64,000 bases of DNA from assembly GCA_964194845.1 (NCBI GenBank), contig CAXMNX010000005.1, positions 97,536-161,535 on the forward strand, written 5' to 3'. The position numbers and the translations under genes were made by a program. Numbering within the stretch: position 1 is the first letter of the stretch; each line of letters starts with the position of its first letter. Below the pieces are notes generated by a model. It worked only from the letters and a program-made list of their open reading frames with translations. It did no database searches and was not told the origin of the DNA. Source of the DNA: CAXMNX01 sp964194845 (GTDB lineage Bacteria > Pseudomonadota > Alphaproteobacteria > Rhodobacterales > Rhodobacteraceae). Of the stretch, positions 6,757 to 16,220 are shown in pieces.

Positions 6757-8889
6757 TTACTCGGCCACTTCCTCTTTCTTCGCGTCTTCGCCGGTTTCCT
6801 GATCGACGATTTTCATGCTTAGCCGCACTTTGCCGCGATCGTCAAAGCCCAGAAGCTTGACCCAGACCTCCTGACCTTCCTTCAGAACGTCCGAGGGATG
6901 GTTCAGGCGGCGGTTTTCGATCTGGCTGACGTGTACCAGACCGTCGCGCTTGCCGAAGAAGTTCACGAAGGCGCCGAAATCGACGATCTTTACGACATTG
7001 CCTTTGTAGATTTTGCCTTCCTCGGGTTCGGCCACGATCGAGTGGATCATGTCATAAGCCTTCTGGATGGCATCACCGTTAGGCGAGGCGATCTTGATGA
7101 TGCCCTCGTCGTTGATATCGACCTTGGCACCCGACACTTCCACGATCTCGCGGATTACCTTGCCGCCCGTGCCGATCACTTCGCGGATCTTGTCGGTGGG
7201 GATCTGCATGGTCTCGATACGCGGGGCGTGGACGCTGAAATCGGATGTTTCCGACAGCGCCTTGTTCATCTCGCCCAGAATGTGCATCCGGCCAGTCTTA
7301 GCCTGCGCCAAAGCAGTTTTCATGATCTCGGGCGTGATGCCCGCAACCTTGATGTCCATCTGCAAGGATGTGATGCCGTTTTCAGTGCCGGCGACTTTGA
7401 AGTCCATGTCGCCAAGGTGATCCTCGTCGCCAAGGATGTCGGAAAGGATCGCGTATGACCCATCGTCTTCCAGCACCAGACCCATCGCAACGCCCGCGAC
7501 CGCTGTTTTCAGCGGAACGCCCGCATCCATCATCGAAAGCGAACCGCCGCAGACCGACGCCATCGAGGACGAGCCATTAGACTCAGTGATCTCGGACACC
7601 AGACGCACGGTATACGGGAAGTCTGTTGCCGCAGGCAGAACCGCCTGAAGCGCGCGCCAGGCCAGCTTGCCGTGGCCAATTTCGCGCCGACTGGTAAATC
7701 CAAAGCGGCCAACCTCGCCGACCGAGTAGGGTGGGAAGTTATAGTGCAAAAGGAAGTTCGAGCGGAAAGTGCCATGAAGCGCGTCGATCATTTGCTCGTC
7801 TTCGCCGGTGCCCAATGTGGTCACGACCAGACCCTGCGTTTCACCGCGTGTGAAAAGCGCTGACCCGTGGGTTCGTGGCAAGAGGCCGGTTTCCGCAACG
7901 ATCGGGCGGATTTCGTCAGTGGCGCGGCCGTCGATACGGCGACCGTTCTTCACCACGTCACCACGCAGGATCTTGCTTTCCAGCTTTTTCAGCGCGGTGC
8001 CAAGGTTTGCGTCTTCAAGTTGCTCTTCGCTGAGCGTCGCCTTGATCGCTTGCTTGGCGGCACTTACCGCAGCGGTACGCTCCTGCTTGTCGGTGATCGC
8101 ATAAGCGGCGCGCATCTGCTCTTCGCCAGCGGCTTGAACGGCAGCAGAAAGGTCGCTGTAGTCCGGCGGCTGATAGTCGAAGGGCTCTTTCGCGGAGGCT
8201 TCGGCCAGATCGATGATCAGGTCGATAACCGGCTGCATTTGTGCGTGCGCGAAGGTTACAGCCCCCAGCATTTCGTCTTCCGAAAGCTCATAAGCTTCGC
8301 TTTCGACCATCATAACCGCGTCTTTGGTGCCTGCGACGACAAGATCAAGCCGCTGATCGGGGTTGTTCCTGAGACCGTGCATGTCGTCGACCGTGGGATT
8401 CAGGACATACTGACCACCTTCGAAACCGACGCGGGCGCAAGCAATCGGCCCCATGAACGGTGCGCCCGAAAGCGTCAATGCAGCACTTGCCGCGATCATC
8501 GCGACGACATCGGGGTCATTGACAAGGTCGTGCGATAGCACGGTGCAGATCACCAGCACCTCGTTCATGAAACCCGGGACGAAAAGCGGCCGGATCGGCC
8601 GGTCGATCAGGCGCGAGGTCAGCGTTTCCTTTTCGGTCGGACGCGCTTCGCGCTTAAAGAAGCCGCCCGGAATTTTACCGGCGGCATAGTATTTCTCGTT
8701 ATAGTGAACGGTCAGGGGAAAGAAGTTCTGCCCTTCGCGCTGTTCTCTTGCGAACGTCACGTTCGCCATGACAGAGGTTTCGCCATAAGTGGCGATGACC
8801 GAACCGTCGGCCTGTCGGGCAACCTTGCCCGTTTCCAGCGACAGCGTTTCTTCGCCCCACTGAATGGATTTTTTTACTTCATTAAACAT
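6757..8889 (-). CDS. pnp: Polyribonucleotide nucleotidyltransferase (PNPase)
   Basis: 710-residue 3'-5' phosphorolytic exoribonuclease of the RNA degradosome. Two RNase PH-like domains make up about residues 1-540. A KH domain with the GTGGKVI loop lies near 560, and an S1 domain (GNVVKIVDFGAFVNFF) near 625-690. Length and motifs are canonical. In most alphaproteobacteria pnp directly follows rpsO; here a copper-chaperone gene on the opposite strand separates them, so pnp must have its own promoter in 8890-9190. Confidence 0.99.
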   Translation of the reverse strand: MFNEVKKSIQWGEETLSLETGKVARQADGSVIATYGETSVMANVTFAREQREGQNFFPLTVHYNEKYYAAGKIPGGFFKREARPTEKETLTSRLIDRPIRPLFVPGFMNEVLVICTVLSHDLVNDPDVVAMIAASAALTLSGAPFMGPIACARVGFEGGQYVLNPTVDDMHGLRNNPDQRLDLVVAGTKDAVMMVESEAYELSEDEMLGAVTFAHAQMQPVIDLIIDLAEASAKEPFDYQPPDYSDLSAAVQAAGEEQMRAAYAITDKQERTAAVSAAKQAIKATLSEEQLEDANLGTALKKLESKILRGDVVKNGRRIDGRATDEIRPIVAETGLLPRTHGSALFTRGETQGLVVTTLGTGEDEQMIDALHGTFRSNFLLHYNFPPYSVGEVGRFGFTSRREIGHGKLAWRALQAVLPAATDFPYTVRLVSEITESNGSSSMASVCGGSLSMMDAGVPLKTAVAGVAMGLVLEDDGSYAILSDILGDEDHLGDMDFKVAGTENGITSLQMDIKVAGITPEIMKTALAQAKTGRMHILGEMNKALSETSDFSVHAPRIETMQIPTDKIREVIGTGGKVIREIVEVSGAKVDINDEGIIKIASPNGDAIQKAYDMIHSIVAEPEEGKIYKGNVVKIVDFGAFVNFFGKRDGLVHVSQIENRRLNHPSDVLKEGQEVWVKLLGFDDRGKVRLSMKIVDQETGEDAKKEEVAE

Positions 8890-9190
8890 GTGATTTCCTA
8901 TCTCGGCGAACGGGCGTTCCCGTTGGCCGTCAAACGTGCGGGCCCCATTGCCTGCGCCCCCGATTTCAGTTGATTTCTATTCCCTATAGCGGCGAAGGGG
9001 TCTGGCCGCCGCCCGAACAGATGCGCGCCGCATATATGGTTTTGCGGGCAATGGAAATGGAAAATCGTGCGGCAATAATTCCGCTTGGGCGGATTGCGGC
9101 AGTGTGAACGATTAGGCAGGTAAAATACTGGCGCAACACGGCTCTGGCGCATATGTTTTGCCAGTCGCCTGTCGCAATATCGGAGCCGGT

Positions 9191-9622
9191 ATGCTGTTTC
9201 GCGCTTTTGTCGTTTTCTTTACGCTTTTTGCGACCTCGGCGTTTGCCGAGCCGCCTGAGATCTCTGATCCTGTTATATACAAGGCGTATTCCGCCGCGCG
9301 GGTGGCCGGCGGCTACATGATCATCGACAATACATCAGGCGAGGCTGACCGATTGACCGGCGTTCAGATCGAAGGCCGGATGGCGATGATCCACGAAAGC
9401 CGCGAAGTTGATGGCGTGATGACAATGACGCACGTTGAGGCAATCGAAGTCGATGCCGGAGGAACTTTGAGTTTCGCGCCGGGCGGGTATCACATCATGA
9501 TTATGGGCGTAGCGCCGGATGAATTTGTCGTTGGCGACACGGTGCCGGTAACGCTTGTCTTCGATGTCGCCGGGGAAATAGCGGTTAACTTCAACGTCAC
9601 CGAATTTCCCAAGACCAAGTGA
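9191..9622 (+). CDS. Periplasmic copper chaperone, PCu(A)C family
   Basis: 143 residues with a signal peptide (MLFRAFVVFFTLFATSAFA). The cupredoxin-like domain keeps the copper ligand pattern: Met and His in MAMIHE, Met downstream in VMTM, and the closing HIMIM. Members deliver Cu(I) to the Cu(A) centre of cytochrome c oxidase in the periplasm. The frame opens upstream, but the ATG at 9191 has GGAG five bases before it and starts the signal peptide. It sits inverted between rpsO and pnp. The SCO1 partner is not nearby. Confidence 0.88.
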   Translation: MLFRAFVVFFTLFATSAFAEPPEISDPVIYKAYSAARVAGGYMIIDNTSGEADRLTGVQIEGRMAMIHESREVDGVMTMTHVEAIEVDAGGTLSFAPGGYHIMIMGVAPDEFVVGDTVPVTLVFDVAGEIAVNFNVTEFPKTK

Positions 9623-9635
9623 TCGGAATAATATA

Positions 9636-9656
9636 GGCGCGGGGGTTGCCCGCGCC
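9636..9656. terminator. Shared terminator between the copper chaperone gene and rpsO
   Basis: GGCGCGGG-N5-CCCGCGCC is a perfect 8-bp stem. TGTTTGAATT follows on the plus strand and TATATTATT on the minus strand, so it can terminate both convergent genes. Confidence 0.75.
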
Positions 9657-9681
9657 TGTTTGAATTCGGGTGGATGCGCGT

Positions 9682-9951
9682 TTAGCGGCGCAGGCCCAGA
9701 CGCTTGATCAGGTCTTGATAGCGCGCTTCGTCTTTGCCTTTGACATAATCAAGAAGCTTCCGGCGCAGTGCCACCAACTTCAGAAGGCCGCGGCGCGAGT
9801 GGTTATCTTTTTTATGCGTTTTGAAGTGCTCGGTCAGCGTGGCGATGCGGCTCGACAGAATCGCAACCTGAACTTCCGGCGAACCGGTGTCGCCGTCTTT
9901 GGTCGCAAAGTCCTTCATGACTTTAGCTTTTTCTTCAAGTGTTATCGACAT
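9682..9951 (-). CDS. rpsO: 30S ribosomal protein S15
   Basis: 89 residues, full family length. It binds 16S rRNA early in 30S assembly. Conserved features include GDTGSPEVQVAILS (about 22-35), THKKDNHSRRGLL (about 46-58) and the basic C-terminus. The upstream ORF extension is rejected because the ATG at 9951 has AAAGGAG in position and matches the family start. It is unlinked from pnp by the inserted opposite-strand gene. Confidence 0.98.
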   Translation of the reverse strand: MSITLEEKAKVMKDFATKDGDTGSPEVQVAILSSRIATLTEHFKTHKKDNHSRRGLLKLVALRRKLLDYVKGKDEARYQDLIKRLGLRR

Positions 9952-10237
9952 CGGGGTCTCCTTTCGGGTTTTGGTTATGGCGCGAGCCGGGATGTCGTCC
10001 AGCAAGGCCCATGGAGGCTCCGTCCGCTCTGAAGCGACCGGATGCGGGCGTATAGGGGATATAACCTGGGTTGGAAAGGTTTTTTTGTTGGGTGGAATGC
10101 CCGGTAACAGGGATGTCGCCCGTCGCCGCCGTATTGGCGATCCAGGCCGCTAAAATCTTAAACGTTTAGCCGCTCTTTGAAAACCTTGCATAAAGCTCGT
10201 CCAGCGATGCTTGGGACAGGATTTTGCGGGGTTTGCT

Positions 10238-11113
10238 ATGTTGGACGCATTTCTGATCGCGGGTTTGGTCACGGCAATTGCCACGCCAGTGCTTCTTTTG
10301 GCCATCGAGTTGTTAAAGCTGGTAAAGGTGGCGGCCGCCGGAAAATTGCCAAAACAAGGAAAATCCAATGACGAGAATGCGCCGTTGATCATCGATGAAG
10401 CCGGGCAGGTATCTGTGGATGGTGCGGCCAGCGATGCCGCCACGGCTGTGCCCGAGCCGATGATCGACAAGCCGGAACCCGGTGTCGTCCACGACGTTCC
10501 CGCCGATGTATCAGAGCTGATTATTCCGGTGTTTCGACCGGGGTTGGACAGCTGCCGCGTCTGGCTTCGAAGCGCAGACGTTGAGACCCGGCACCGGACC
10601 TGTACGGCCGGCGTTGTGCTCACGTTCCGGGACGCGGCAGAACGTTTGACGATCACGTTTCAGGGGCTGGCGTCCCCTCCATTTGCCGACATCGAAACAA
10701 TTGTTGACCGCCCCGGGCGTGGCCGACAGGTGCAGCGATTAACCGATCCCGGAAATGCTGACCCGGTGCAAGCAACGCCGGAGGATCTCGACGATGCCAA
10801 CTGGCAACTGGCCGCCTGGGCCGAAACCGAGCGCGCGGTCGAGGCTTTCGATGAACCCGTGCAACCAACCAATACCGGGCAAGACGATTTAACACTGCCA
10901 GAATTTGCCGGATTTGATCCCGCGGCAGAGTTTATAGAAGTCTGGGTGCCCTCGGCGCTGGATGCGGACATCAACGTCGAAGTTGTCCCGACGAAGGACG
11001 GACTGCATGGTTTGGTTTTGGTCGAGGGGCAGCCAGCCGCGCTTTTGCAAGGCGCGCCGACGGCAAGCGCGCGCAACGTTCGTGTTGTGCCTACGACGGC
11101 GAAGGCGGCCTGA
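10238..11113 (+). CDS. Hypothetical membrane-anchored protein
   Basis: 291 residues, not recognised. A single N-terminal hydrophobic helix (about residues 3-28, MLDAFLIAGLVTAIATPVLL) is followed by a Lys-rich turn and a long acidic soluble domain with several beta-rich stretches. The most folded-looking part is about residues 90-170 (ELIIPVFRPG..., VVLTFRDAAERLTITFQG). The ATG at 10238 has GCGGGG upstream; the frame also opens at a TTG at 10211. The 3' end overlaps the convergent DUF1643 gene by 23 bases. Probably inner-membrane anchored with a periplasmic or cytoplasmic tail. No function can be assigned. Confidence 0.6.
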   Translation: MLDAFLIAGLVTAIATPVLLLAIELLKLVKVAAAGKLPKQGKSNDENAPLIIDEAGQVSVDGAASDAATAVPEPMIDKPEPGVVHDVPADVSELIIPVFRPGLDSCRVWLRSADVETRHRTCTAGVVLTFRDAAERLTITFQGLASPPFADIETIVDRPGRGRQVQRLTDPGNADPVQATPEDLDDANWQLAAWAETERAVEAFDEPVQPTNTGQDDLTLPEFAGFDPAAEFIEVWVPSALDADINVEVVPTKDGLHGLVLVEGQPAALLQGAPTASARNVRVVPTTAKAA

Positions 11114-11639
11114 AAGCGCCAATGTCGCCATTCCAGCGCACGAGCGGCGTGTCATAGCCGACATAAAGCGGATGTCGCGGATGCCCGGCTTTGGTCTGGC
11201 CCAGCGCAAAAAGCGGCCTGCCACAGCCCGACAGCAATTCTGCCGCCCGCTGACTTTGATCGCGATGATCACCATGCGCACCCCACGCGCAAAGGATGTG
11301 ATCGGCCCATTTCGCCGCCTGGCGGATCGCCTTGTCGTTCAACGGGCCGACCGGGTGCGGCACCTTTTTCAGAAGTCCGGGGCTTGTTTCGCGCCATGCA
11401 AATATATTGCAAACGCCCATCGCGCCATAATCAAGACGCCGGGCGCGGCGTTCGCAGCGCTCCACCGTGGCGTCATTTGCAATTTCCGTCGCCTTCGAAG
11501 GGTTCAGCATCACAAACAAAAGCCGCTTCGCCGCCGGGTTCCAAACCCGCGTCAGGCTGTAGCGATAGCGCTGGCAGGGCGAATAAACCGCCTCGCTTTC
11601 AACGCCAGCCGCAGAATGCAATCTGGTGACGGCGCTCAC
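11091..11639 (-). CDS. DUF1643 domain protein
   Basis: 182 residues, matching the DUF1643 family: RYSLTRVWN near residue 26, LLFVMLNPSKATE (about 40-52), NDATVERC and GVCNIFAWRETSP (about 75-87), and the C-terminal HPLYVGYDTPL. The function is unknown; the domain is found in many bacteria and phages. It starts at a GTG whose last bases overlap the truB stop (GTGA), so it is translationally coupled to truB. Confidence 0.85.
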   Translation of the reverse strand: MSAVTRLHSAAGVESEAVYSPCQRYRYSLTRVWNPAAKRLLFVMLNPSKATEIANDATVERCERRARRLDYGAMGVCNIFAWRETSPGLLKKVPHPVGPLNDKAIRQAAKWADHILCAWGAHGDHRDQSQRAAELLSGCGRPLFALGQTKAGHPRHPLYVGYDTPLVRWNGDIGAFRPPSPS

Positions 11640-12541
11640 AGCCGAAACACCCGTGTCGGATGCAACTCGCCCGCCTTATAGATGCCGACGGCAATCGGTC
11701 GCCCCTGATGCGAAGCCCAAGCCTGATCGCCGTATTCGGCATTTGCAGCGATCACCATGCCGGGGTTGCCGTTCGTCAGGCGCGCAGCACCTTCAGCCGT
11801 GGCGGGCAGCTCGGGCAGGTCGGAAAGGCCGACCTCCAGCGGCAGCAGATAGTCGTCCAGTTCGGGTGATTGCGCCAGCGCTTCGATCTGGTCCAGCGTT
11901 ACCGCATCTTCCAGGTCGAACGGCCCCGACCAAAGCCGCCTGAGCGCTTCAACATGGGCAAAACACCCCAGCTTCTCGCCCATATCGCGGGCGATTGCGC
12001 GGACGTAACCGCCCTTGCCGCACACCATTTCAAGCGTCGCGTGGTCACGATCAGGACGCGAAATCAGGTTAAGACTTTCGACGAACAGCGGTCGTGGCTC
12101 CAGCGCGACATCCTCGCCCGCGCGCGCCATCGCATAGGCGCGTTGGCCGTCGATTTTCACGGCCGAAAATTGCGGCGGCACCTGAAGGATGTCTCCGGTG
12201 AAGCCAGCAAGGGCGCTCTCAATTTCGGCGTCGCCTGGGCGCTGGTCGGACGACGCGATCACCTCGCCTTCGGCATCATCGGTGTTGGTCGCCACACCCA
12301 GACGAATGGTAAAGGCATATGCTTTGGTCGCGTCGGTGACGAAGGGAACTGTTTTCGTGGCTTCGCCCAGTGCGATCGCCAAAAGGCCGGTGGCGGCTGG
12401 GTCCAGCGTTCCGGCGTGCCCGGCCTTTTTCGCCTGAAAAGCCCAGCGGACCTTATTGACAACAGCGGTCGAGGTTGGGCCAGCGGGCTTGTCCACTATG
12501 ATCCAGCCCGAGATGTCCCGACCTTTGCGCCGCTTAGCCAC
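11636..12541 (-). CDS. truB: tRNA pseudouridine(55) synthase TruB
   Basis: 301 residues. Makes the universal pseudouridine 55 in the tRNA T-loop. The N-terminal GWIIVDKPAGPTS and catalytic GTLDP (Asp47) are intact, as is the later KAYAF motif. A C-terminal PUA-like region follows. It lies in the alphaproteobacterial rbfA-truB-rpsO-pnp neighbourhood, though other genes are interspersed here. Confidence 0.97.
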   Translation of the reverse strand: MAKRRKGRDISGWIIVDKPAGPTSTAVVNKVRWAFQAKKAGHAGTLDPAATGLLAIALGEATKTVPFVTDATKAYAFTIRLGVATNTDDAEGEVIASSDQRPGDAEIESALAGFTGDILQVPPQFSAVKIDGQRAYAMARAGEDVALEPRPLFVESLNLISRPDRDHATLEMVCGKGGYVRAIARDMGEKLGCFAHVEALRRLWSGPFDLEDAVTLDQIEALAQSPELDDYLLPLEVGLSDLPELPATAEGAARLTNGNPGMVIAANAEYGDQAWASHQGRPIAVGIYKAGELHPTRVFRL

Positions 12542-12595
12542 TTTGCCCTCGTCACAGTTCCAAAGCGCGCCTGCTAACGTGTCGTGGCGGCCCAG

Positions 12596-13336
12596 TCAAT
12601 TGGCGGGGCGGGTGACGACAAGCATCGGACCCATCGGAAATCCGATGTCGTGGCGATCAATATCGGGTGCAAACAGCCGCGAGATGTTGCCATCAAGGAA
12701 AAGCGCATTTGGCGTTCCCAGATGGTCCTTGAAAAGCTGCCCGAAGTCATGAAAGTTCACCGGCTGATCCGAGATTGCCGCGATCAGGCGGCCATCTTCG
12801 GCAACACCGACGCCGTTTCGGATGAACCGCGACCGCGATTCCGGCAAGAAACGCGGATGAAGATCGCCGTTGATAACCAGCATCGGGCCGGATTGCGTCG
12901 CACCCATGCAATCTGGTGGATCAGACGCGAATTCGCGGCTTTCGACGATGCGCGCGGCGGTTTCCTTTAGGCAAAGGACACCATTTGGCAGAAGGCCGAA
13001 GTTGCCGGGGCCTGTGCGCGTAACAAGGCGCGCGACCTGTTCGCCATCCTCGATATAAAGCCCGACCGGGCGGCGATCGGGGTGATACATGCCGGCATTC
13101 ATTGCGAAAACAATTTCGCGACCCTCCTGCGCCAATACGTCCGCAAGGCGGTCAAATGTGCCAATCTTGGTGCCGTCCGGGTCATCGAGAACAAGGCGAA
13201 TGTCGTCGCTGTCCGGGTCGGCCTCGCAAACCGTGAATGCCATGTCTTTAAACTCGACAGGCCGACAGTCGGCGGCAACCGCCGACGTTGCAGCCAATAG
13301 GCTCAGGCTAATCGCTATCCAGATCGCGGCGTACAT
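12596..13336 (-). CDS. Phosphodiester glycosidase (NAGPA/DUF2233) domain protein, secreted
   Basis: 246 residues with a signal peptide (MYAAIWIAISLSLLAATSAVA). The DUF2233 fold shows as VFAMNAGMYHPDRRPVGLYIE, a TRTGPGNFGLLPNGVL stretch and ALFLDGNISRLFAP. Relatives include the mammalian N-acetylglucosamine-1-phosphodiester glycosidase, but bacterial substrates are largely unknown. The ATG at 13336 lies inside the 3' end of rbfA (28-base overlap), so the two are probably co-transcribed. It likely acts in the periplasm. Confidence 0.85.
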   Translation of the reverse strand: MYAAIWIAISLSLLAATSAVAADCRPVEFKDMAFTVCEADPDSDDIRLVLDDPDGTKIGTFDRLADVLAQEGREIVFAMNAGMYHPDRRPVGLYIEDGEQVARLVTRTGPGNFGLLPNGVLCLKETAARIVESREFASDPPDCMGATQSGPMLVINGDLHPRFLPESRSRFIRNGVGVAEDGRLIAAISDQPVNFHDFGQLFKDHLGTPNALFLDGNISRLFAPDIDRHDIGFPMGPMLVVTRPAN

Positions 13337-13706
13337 TGTCGTCTGCAAACAGGCGTCGGCTATCGTCGAGCCGGTCAAAGGTTTCGTCGATTTCAAACCG
13401 AATTTCCGGCGAGAATTTCAGCGCGAGGCCACGGTTTACGGCGCGCCTGATCTCGTGCCGGGCTTTGCGCAGGGCTTCAAGTGCGGCCTCCCGGTTGTCA
13501 CCGCCCAGCGGAAGCACATAAGCCGTCGCGACCTTCAGGTCGGGCGAGCAGCGAACCTCGCCCACTGTGATCGACATCCGGTTCAGATCGGGGTCGTGGA
13601 CCACACCCTGGTTCAAAACATCCGAAAGCCGCCGCCGGATCAGTTCGGCGACGCGCAGCTGGCGTTGCGTTGGGCCAGCATTGTCATGAAAGCGTGATTT
13701 TGCCAT
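13308..13706 (-). CDS. rbfA: Ribosome-binding factor A
   Basis: 132-residue KH-like 30S maturation factor, needed for 16S 5'-end processing and cold adaptation. Family features include RQLRVAELIRRRLSDVL, the ITVGEVRCSPDLKVATAYV strand pair and FEIDETFDRLDDSRRL. The frame extends further upstream, but the ATG at 13706 (MAKSRFHD) fits the family start. Transcribed divergently from dapB, with 92 bases between. Confidence 0.96.
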   Translation of the reverse strand: MAKSRFHDNAGPTQRQLRVAELIRRRLSDVLNQGVVHDPDLNRMSITVGEVRCSPDLKVATAYVLPLGGDNREAALEALRKARHEIRRAVNRGLALKFSPEIRFEIDETFDRLDDSRRLFADDNVRRDLDSD

Positions 13707-13798
13707 TGGGGGCCATGTAATGCTTCGCCCGCGCCCCGGCAAGTCGCGCTTTGCATGTCCAATCGGCGCGGCGTAATGAGGGCGCAAGGGAGAAGGCA

Positions 13799-14611
13799 AT
13801 GAACGAAGTGCCAGGAATTGTCGTGACCGGTGCGTCGGGACGTATGGGTCAGATGCTGATCGACGAAGTTATCTGTTCAGATTTCGCGCGGCTTCATGGC
13901 GCTGTGGAACGCGCCGGGCACGACTGGATTGGCCGCGACCTGGGCGAGGCAATGGGGCGGGCAGCGCTGGGCATTGAGGTTACTGATGATCCGTTGGAGG
14001 CCTTCGCCACGGCGCAGGCGGTGGTCGATTTTACCATGCCGGCGGCGACGGTTGCGCACGCGGCGATCGCGGCGCAGGCCCGGTTGGTGCATGTGATCGG
14101 GACGACAGGTCTAAGCGACGACGACATTGCGAAGATTGATGCCGCCGCGCGTCATGCCACAATCATTCGCGCGGGCAACATGAGCCTTGGCGTCAATCTG
14201 CTGGTGCAGCTGACCAGGCGCGTTGCAGCAGCGCTGGATACGGATTTCGATATCGAGGTCGTGGAGGCGCATCATCGCCACAAGGTCGACGCGCCATCGG
14301 GCACTGCTTTGATGCTGGGTGAAGCCGCCGCTGAAGGGCGGGGCATCAAGCTGGCCGCAAACTCCGAGCGTGGTCGCGATGGCCTCACGCGCGCCCGTGC
14401 TGAGGGTGCAATTGGCTTTTCCGCCATTCGCGGTGGCGATGTGGTTGGCGAGCACGACGTGATTTTTGCGGCACCGGGCGAACGGATTGTGCTGCGTCAT
14501 CTGGCGACGGATCGGCGCATTTTCGCGCGCGGTGCGCTGAAGGCCGCACTTTGGGGGCAGGGGCGCAGCCCCGGTTCCTACGACATGCTGGATGTGTTGG
14601 GGCTGAACTAG
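13799..14611 (+). CDS. dapB: 4-hydroxy-tetrahydrodipicolinate reductase
   Basis: 270 residues. Reduces the DapA product with NAD(P)H in the lysine and diaminopimelate pathway. The nucleotide-binding loop is GASGRMG (11-17), and the substrate motif with the catalytic His/Lys is HHRHKVDAPSGTAL near residue 160. The ATG at 13799 is chosen over the longer frame, with GGGAGAAGG upstream. Divergent from rbfA. Confidence 0.98.
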   Translation: MNEVPGIVVTGASGRMGQMLIDEVICSDFARLHGAVERAGHDWIGRDLGEAMGRAALGIEVTDDPLEAFATAQAVVDFTMPAATVAHAAIAAQARLVHVIGTTGLSDDDIAKIDAAARHATIIRAGNMSLGVNLLVQLTRRVAAALDTDFDIEVVEAHHRHKVDAPSGTALMLGEAAAEGRGIKLAANSERGRDGLTRARAEGAIGFSAIRGGDVVGEHDVIFAAPGERIVLRHLATDRRIFARGALKAALWGQGRSPGSYDMLDVLGLN

Positions 14612-14631
14612 GCCGATCCCGGCGCCTGCCG

Positions 14632-14808
14632 TCAAAAATCGACAGCAATCCCCTTCTTTTCCCAATCGCCGAAGCGCACCGGCTCAGGCCCGTCGCGCCC
14701 GCCCAGTTCTTTGGGCATTTGGCCGCCCTTGGCCTTCTTTTTGCGTTCTTCGGCTTCGCTAAGCGCGCGCTGGGCCGCGGGGGGCAATTTGTTCTCAGGT
14801 TTTGTCAT
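14632..14808 (-). CDS. DUF1674 protein, succinate dehydrogenase assembly factor 4-like
   Basis: 58 residues. The C-terminal block KELGGRDGPEPVRFGDWEKK is the signature of DUF1674/SdhAF4, which in mitochondria binds flavinylated SDHA during complex II assembly. The N-terminal half is charged and Ala/Lys-rich. Convergent with dapB (20 bases apart) and divergent from rsmB. The bacterial role is inferred from the eukaryotic homologue. Confidence 0.85.
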   Translation of the reverse strand: MTKPENKLPPAAQRALSEAEERKKKAKGGQMPKELGGRDGPEPVRFGDWEKKGIAVDF

Positions 14809-14864
14809 GGCATTTCTTGTCTGGCTTTTGCCTTTGATATACCCGTGCCGGATGCCAGAACAAG

Positions 14865-16127
14865 ATGGAACCGAACATGATTGACGCAGGGACGGCATCG
14901 CGACGTGCGGCGCTGAACATGATGACGGCGGTGACCGCCGAGGGGCGACCGATGCACTTGCTTGGTGCAGCACTTGAAGGGTTGGAGCCCGGTGATAGGG
15001 CGCGGGCAGAGCGTCTGGCGACCGAGGCTTTGCGGTGGGCCGGGCGGTCGGACCGGATGCTGGGGCCATATCTTCGCCAGAAGCCCGAGGATGTCGTTCT
15101 GAACGCGCTGCGACTGGCGCTTTATGAAATTCACGAGGCGGCTGCACCGGCCCATGCCGCCGTAAACGCGGCGGTGGAAATGGTTCCCAAGCGCACCAAG
15201 GGAATGGTTAACGCGGTGCTTCGGAATACCCAGCGGGGCGACAAGGTTTGGTCGGACCTGCCTTTGCCGCAGATGCCCAAATGGCTGCGAAAACCGTTGG
15301 TTGCGGCCTGGGGCAAGGATGCGGTCGCCGCGATGGAGGTTGCCCAGTCGATGCCGCCGCCGCTTGATCTGACGGCGGCCGGAGATGCCGCCGTCTGGGC
15401 CGAGCAATTGAATGCCGAGGTTTTGCCAACGGGCAGTTTGCGGCTGCACGCAGCGGGGCAGGTCTCGAAACTTCCCGGATTTGCCGAGGGGGCCTGGTGG
15501 GTTCAGGATGCCTCCGCCGCATTGCCGGTGCGGCTTTTGGCACCGGAAAAAGGCGAAACCGTTCTGGATCTTTGCGCCGCACCGGGCGGGAAAACCATGC
15601 AGTTTGCGGCATCCGGGGCGAAGGTGACCGCGCTCGATAGTTCAGAACCCCGGTTGGAACGGCTTCGCGAGAACCTTGATCGAACAAATTTGTCGGCGGA
15701 TGTGGTGGTTGCGGATGCCCTCACTTGGTCATCCGATACCCTGTTTGATGCGATACTGGTCGATGCGCCGTGTACCGCGACCGGCACTTTGCGACGCCAC
15801 CCTGATCTGGGGTTCGCCAAAACCGGGCAGGAACTTGACGCATTGACCGCGCTTCAGGCGGCGATGCTGGATCGCGCATTGAACTGGCTGAAACCGGGCG
15901 GGCGCCTGGTCTTTTGCACCTGTTCGCTTTTGCCGCAGGAAGGCGAGGATCAACGCGATGCAATGCGTGCGCGGCACCCGGAAATGCTGGTCGATGATGT
16001 TTTGCCGGAGGGCGTTGATCCTGCATGGCAATCCTCGGGCGGCGGTCTTCGTCTAAGACCCGATTATTGGGCAGACCGTGGCGGAATGGACGGCTTTTTC
16101 ATGGTTCGCGTGCAAAAACCGGCCTAA
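14865..16127 (+). CDS. rsmB: 16S rRNA (cytosine(967)-C(5))-methyltransferase-like, RsmB/NOP family
   Basis: 420 residues. An N-terminal NusB-like helical domain (about 1-130) precedes a NOP2/Sun methyltransferase domain. The SAM site is LDLCAAPGGKTMQFA (about 228-242), motif IV DAPCTATGTLRRHPD near 300, and the catalytic Cys motif FCTCSLLPQEGE near 345. The start could be 14865 or the in-frame ATG at 14877. It begins a run of plus-strand genes leading to purH. Confidence 0.93.
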   Translation: MEPNMIDAGTASRRAALNMMTAVTAEGRPMHLLGAALEGLEPGDRARAERLATEALRWAGRSDRMLGPYLRQKPEDVVLNALRLALYEIHEAAAPAHAAVNAAVEMVPKRTKGMVNAVLRNTQRGDKVWSDLPLPQMPKWLRKPLVAAWGKDAVAAMEVAQSMPPPLDLTAAGDAAVWAEQLNAEVLPTGSLRLHAAGQVSKLPGFAEGAWWVQDASAALPVRLLAPEKGETVLDLCAAPGGKTMQFAASGAKVTALDSSEPRLERLRENLDRTNLSADVVVADALTWSSDTLFDAILVDAPCTATGTLRRHPDLGFAKTGQELDALTALQAAMLDRALNWLKPGGRLVFCTCSLLPQEGEDQRDAMRARHPEMLVDDVLPEGVDPAWQSSGGGLRLRPDYWADRGGMDGFFMVRVQKPA

Positions 16128-16220
16128 CGCGCAATTCAGTCATGACACGTCAAGGGCCTTTGGCTATCATCCCGGCCAATCAGCCCGAAGCAATTGGGCG
16201 GCAGGAGGCAGGACCGATCC

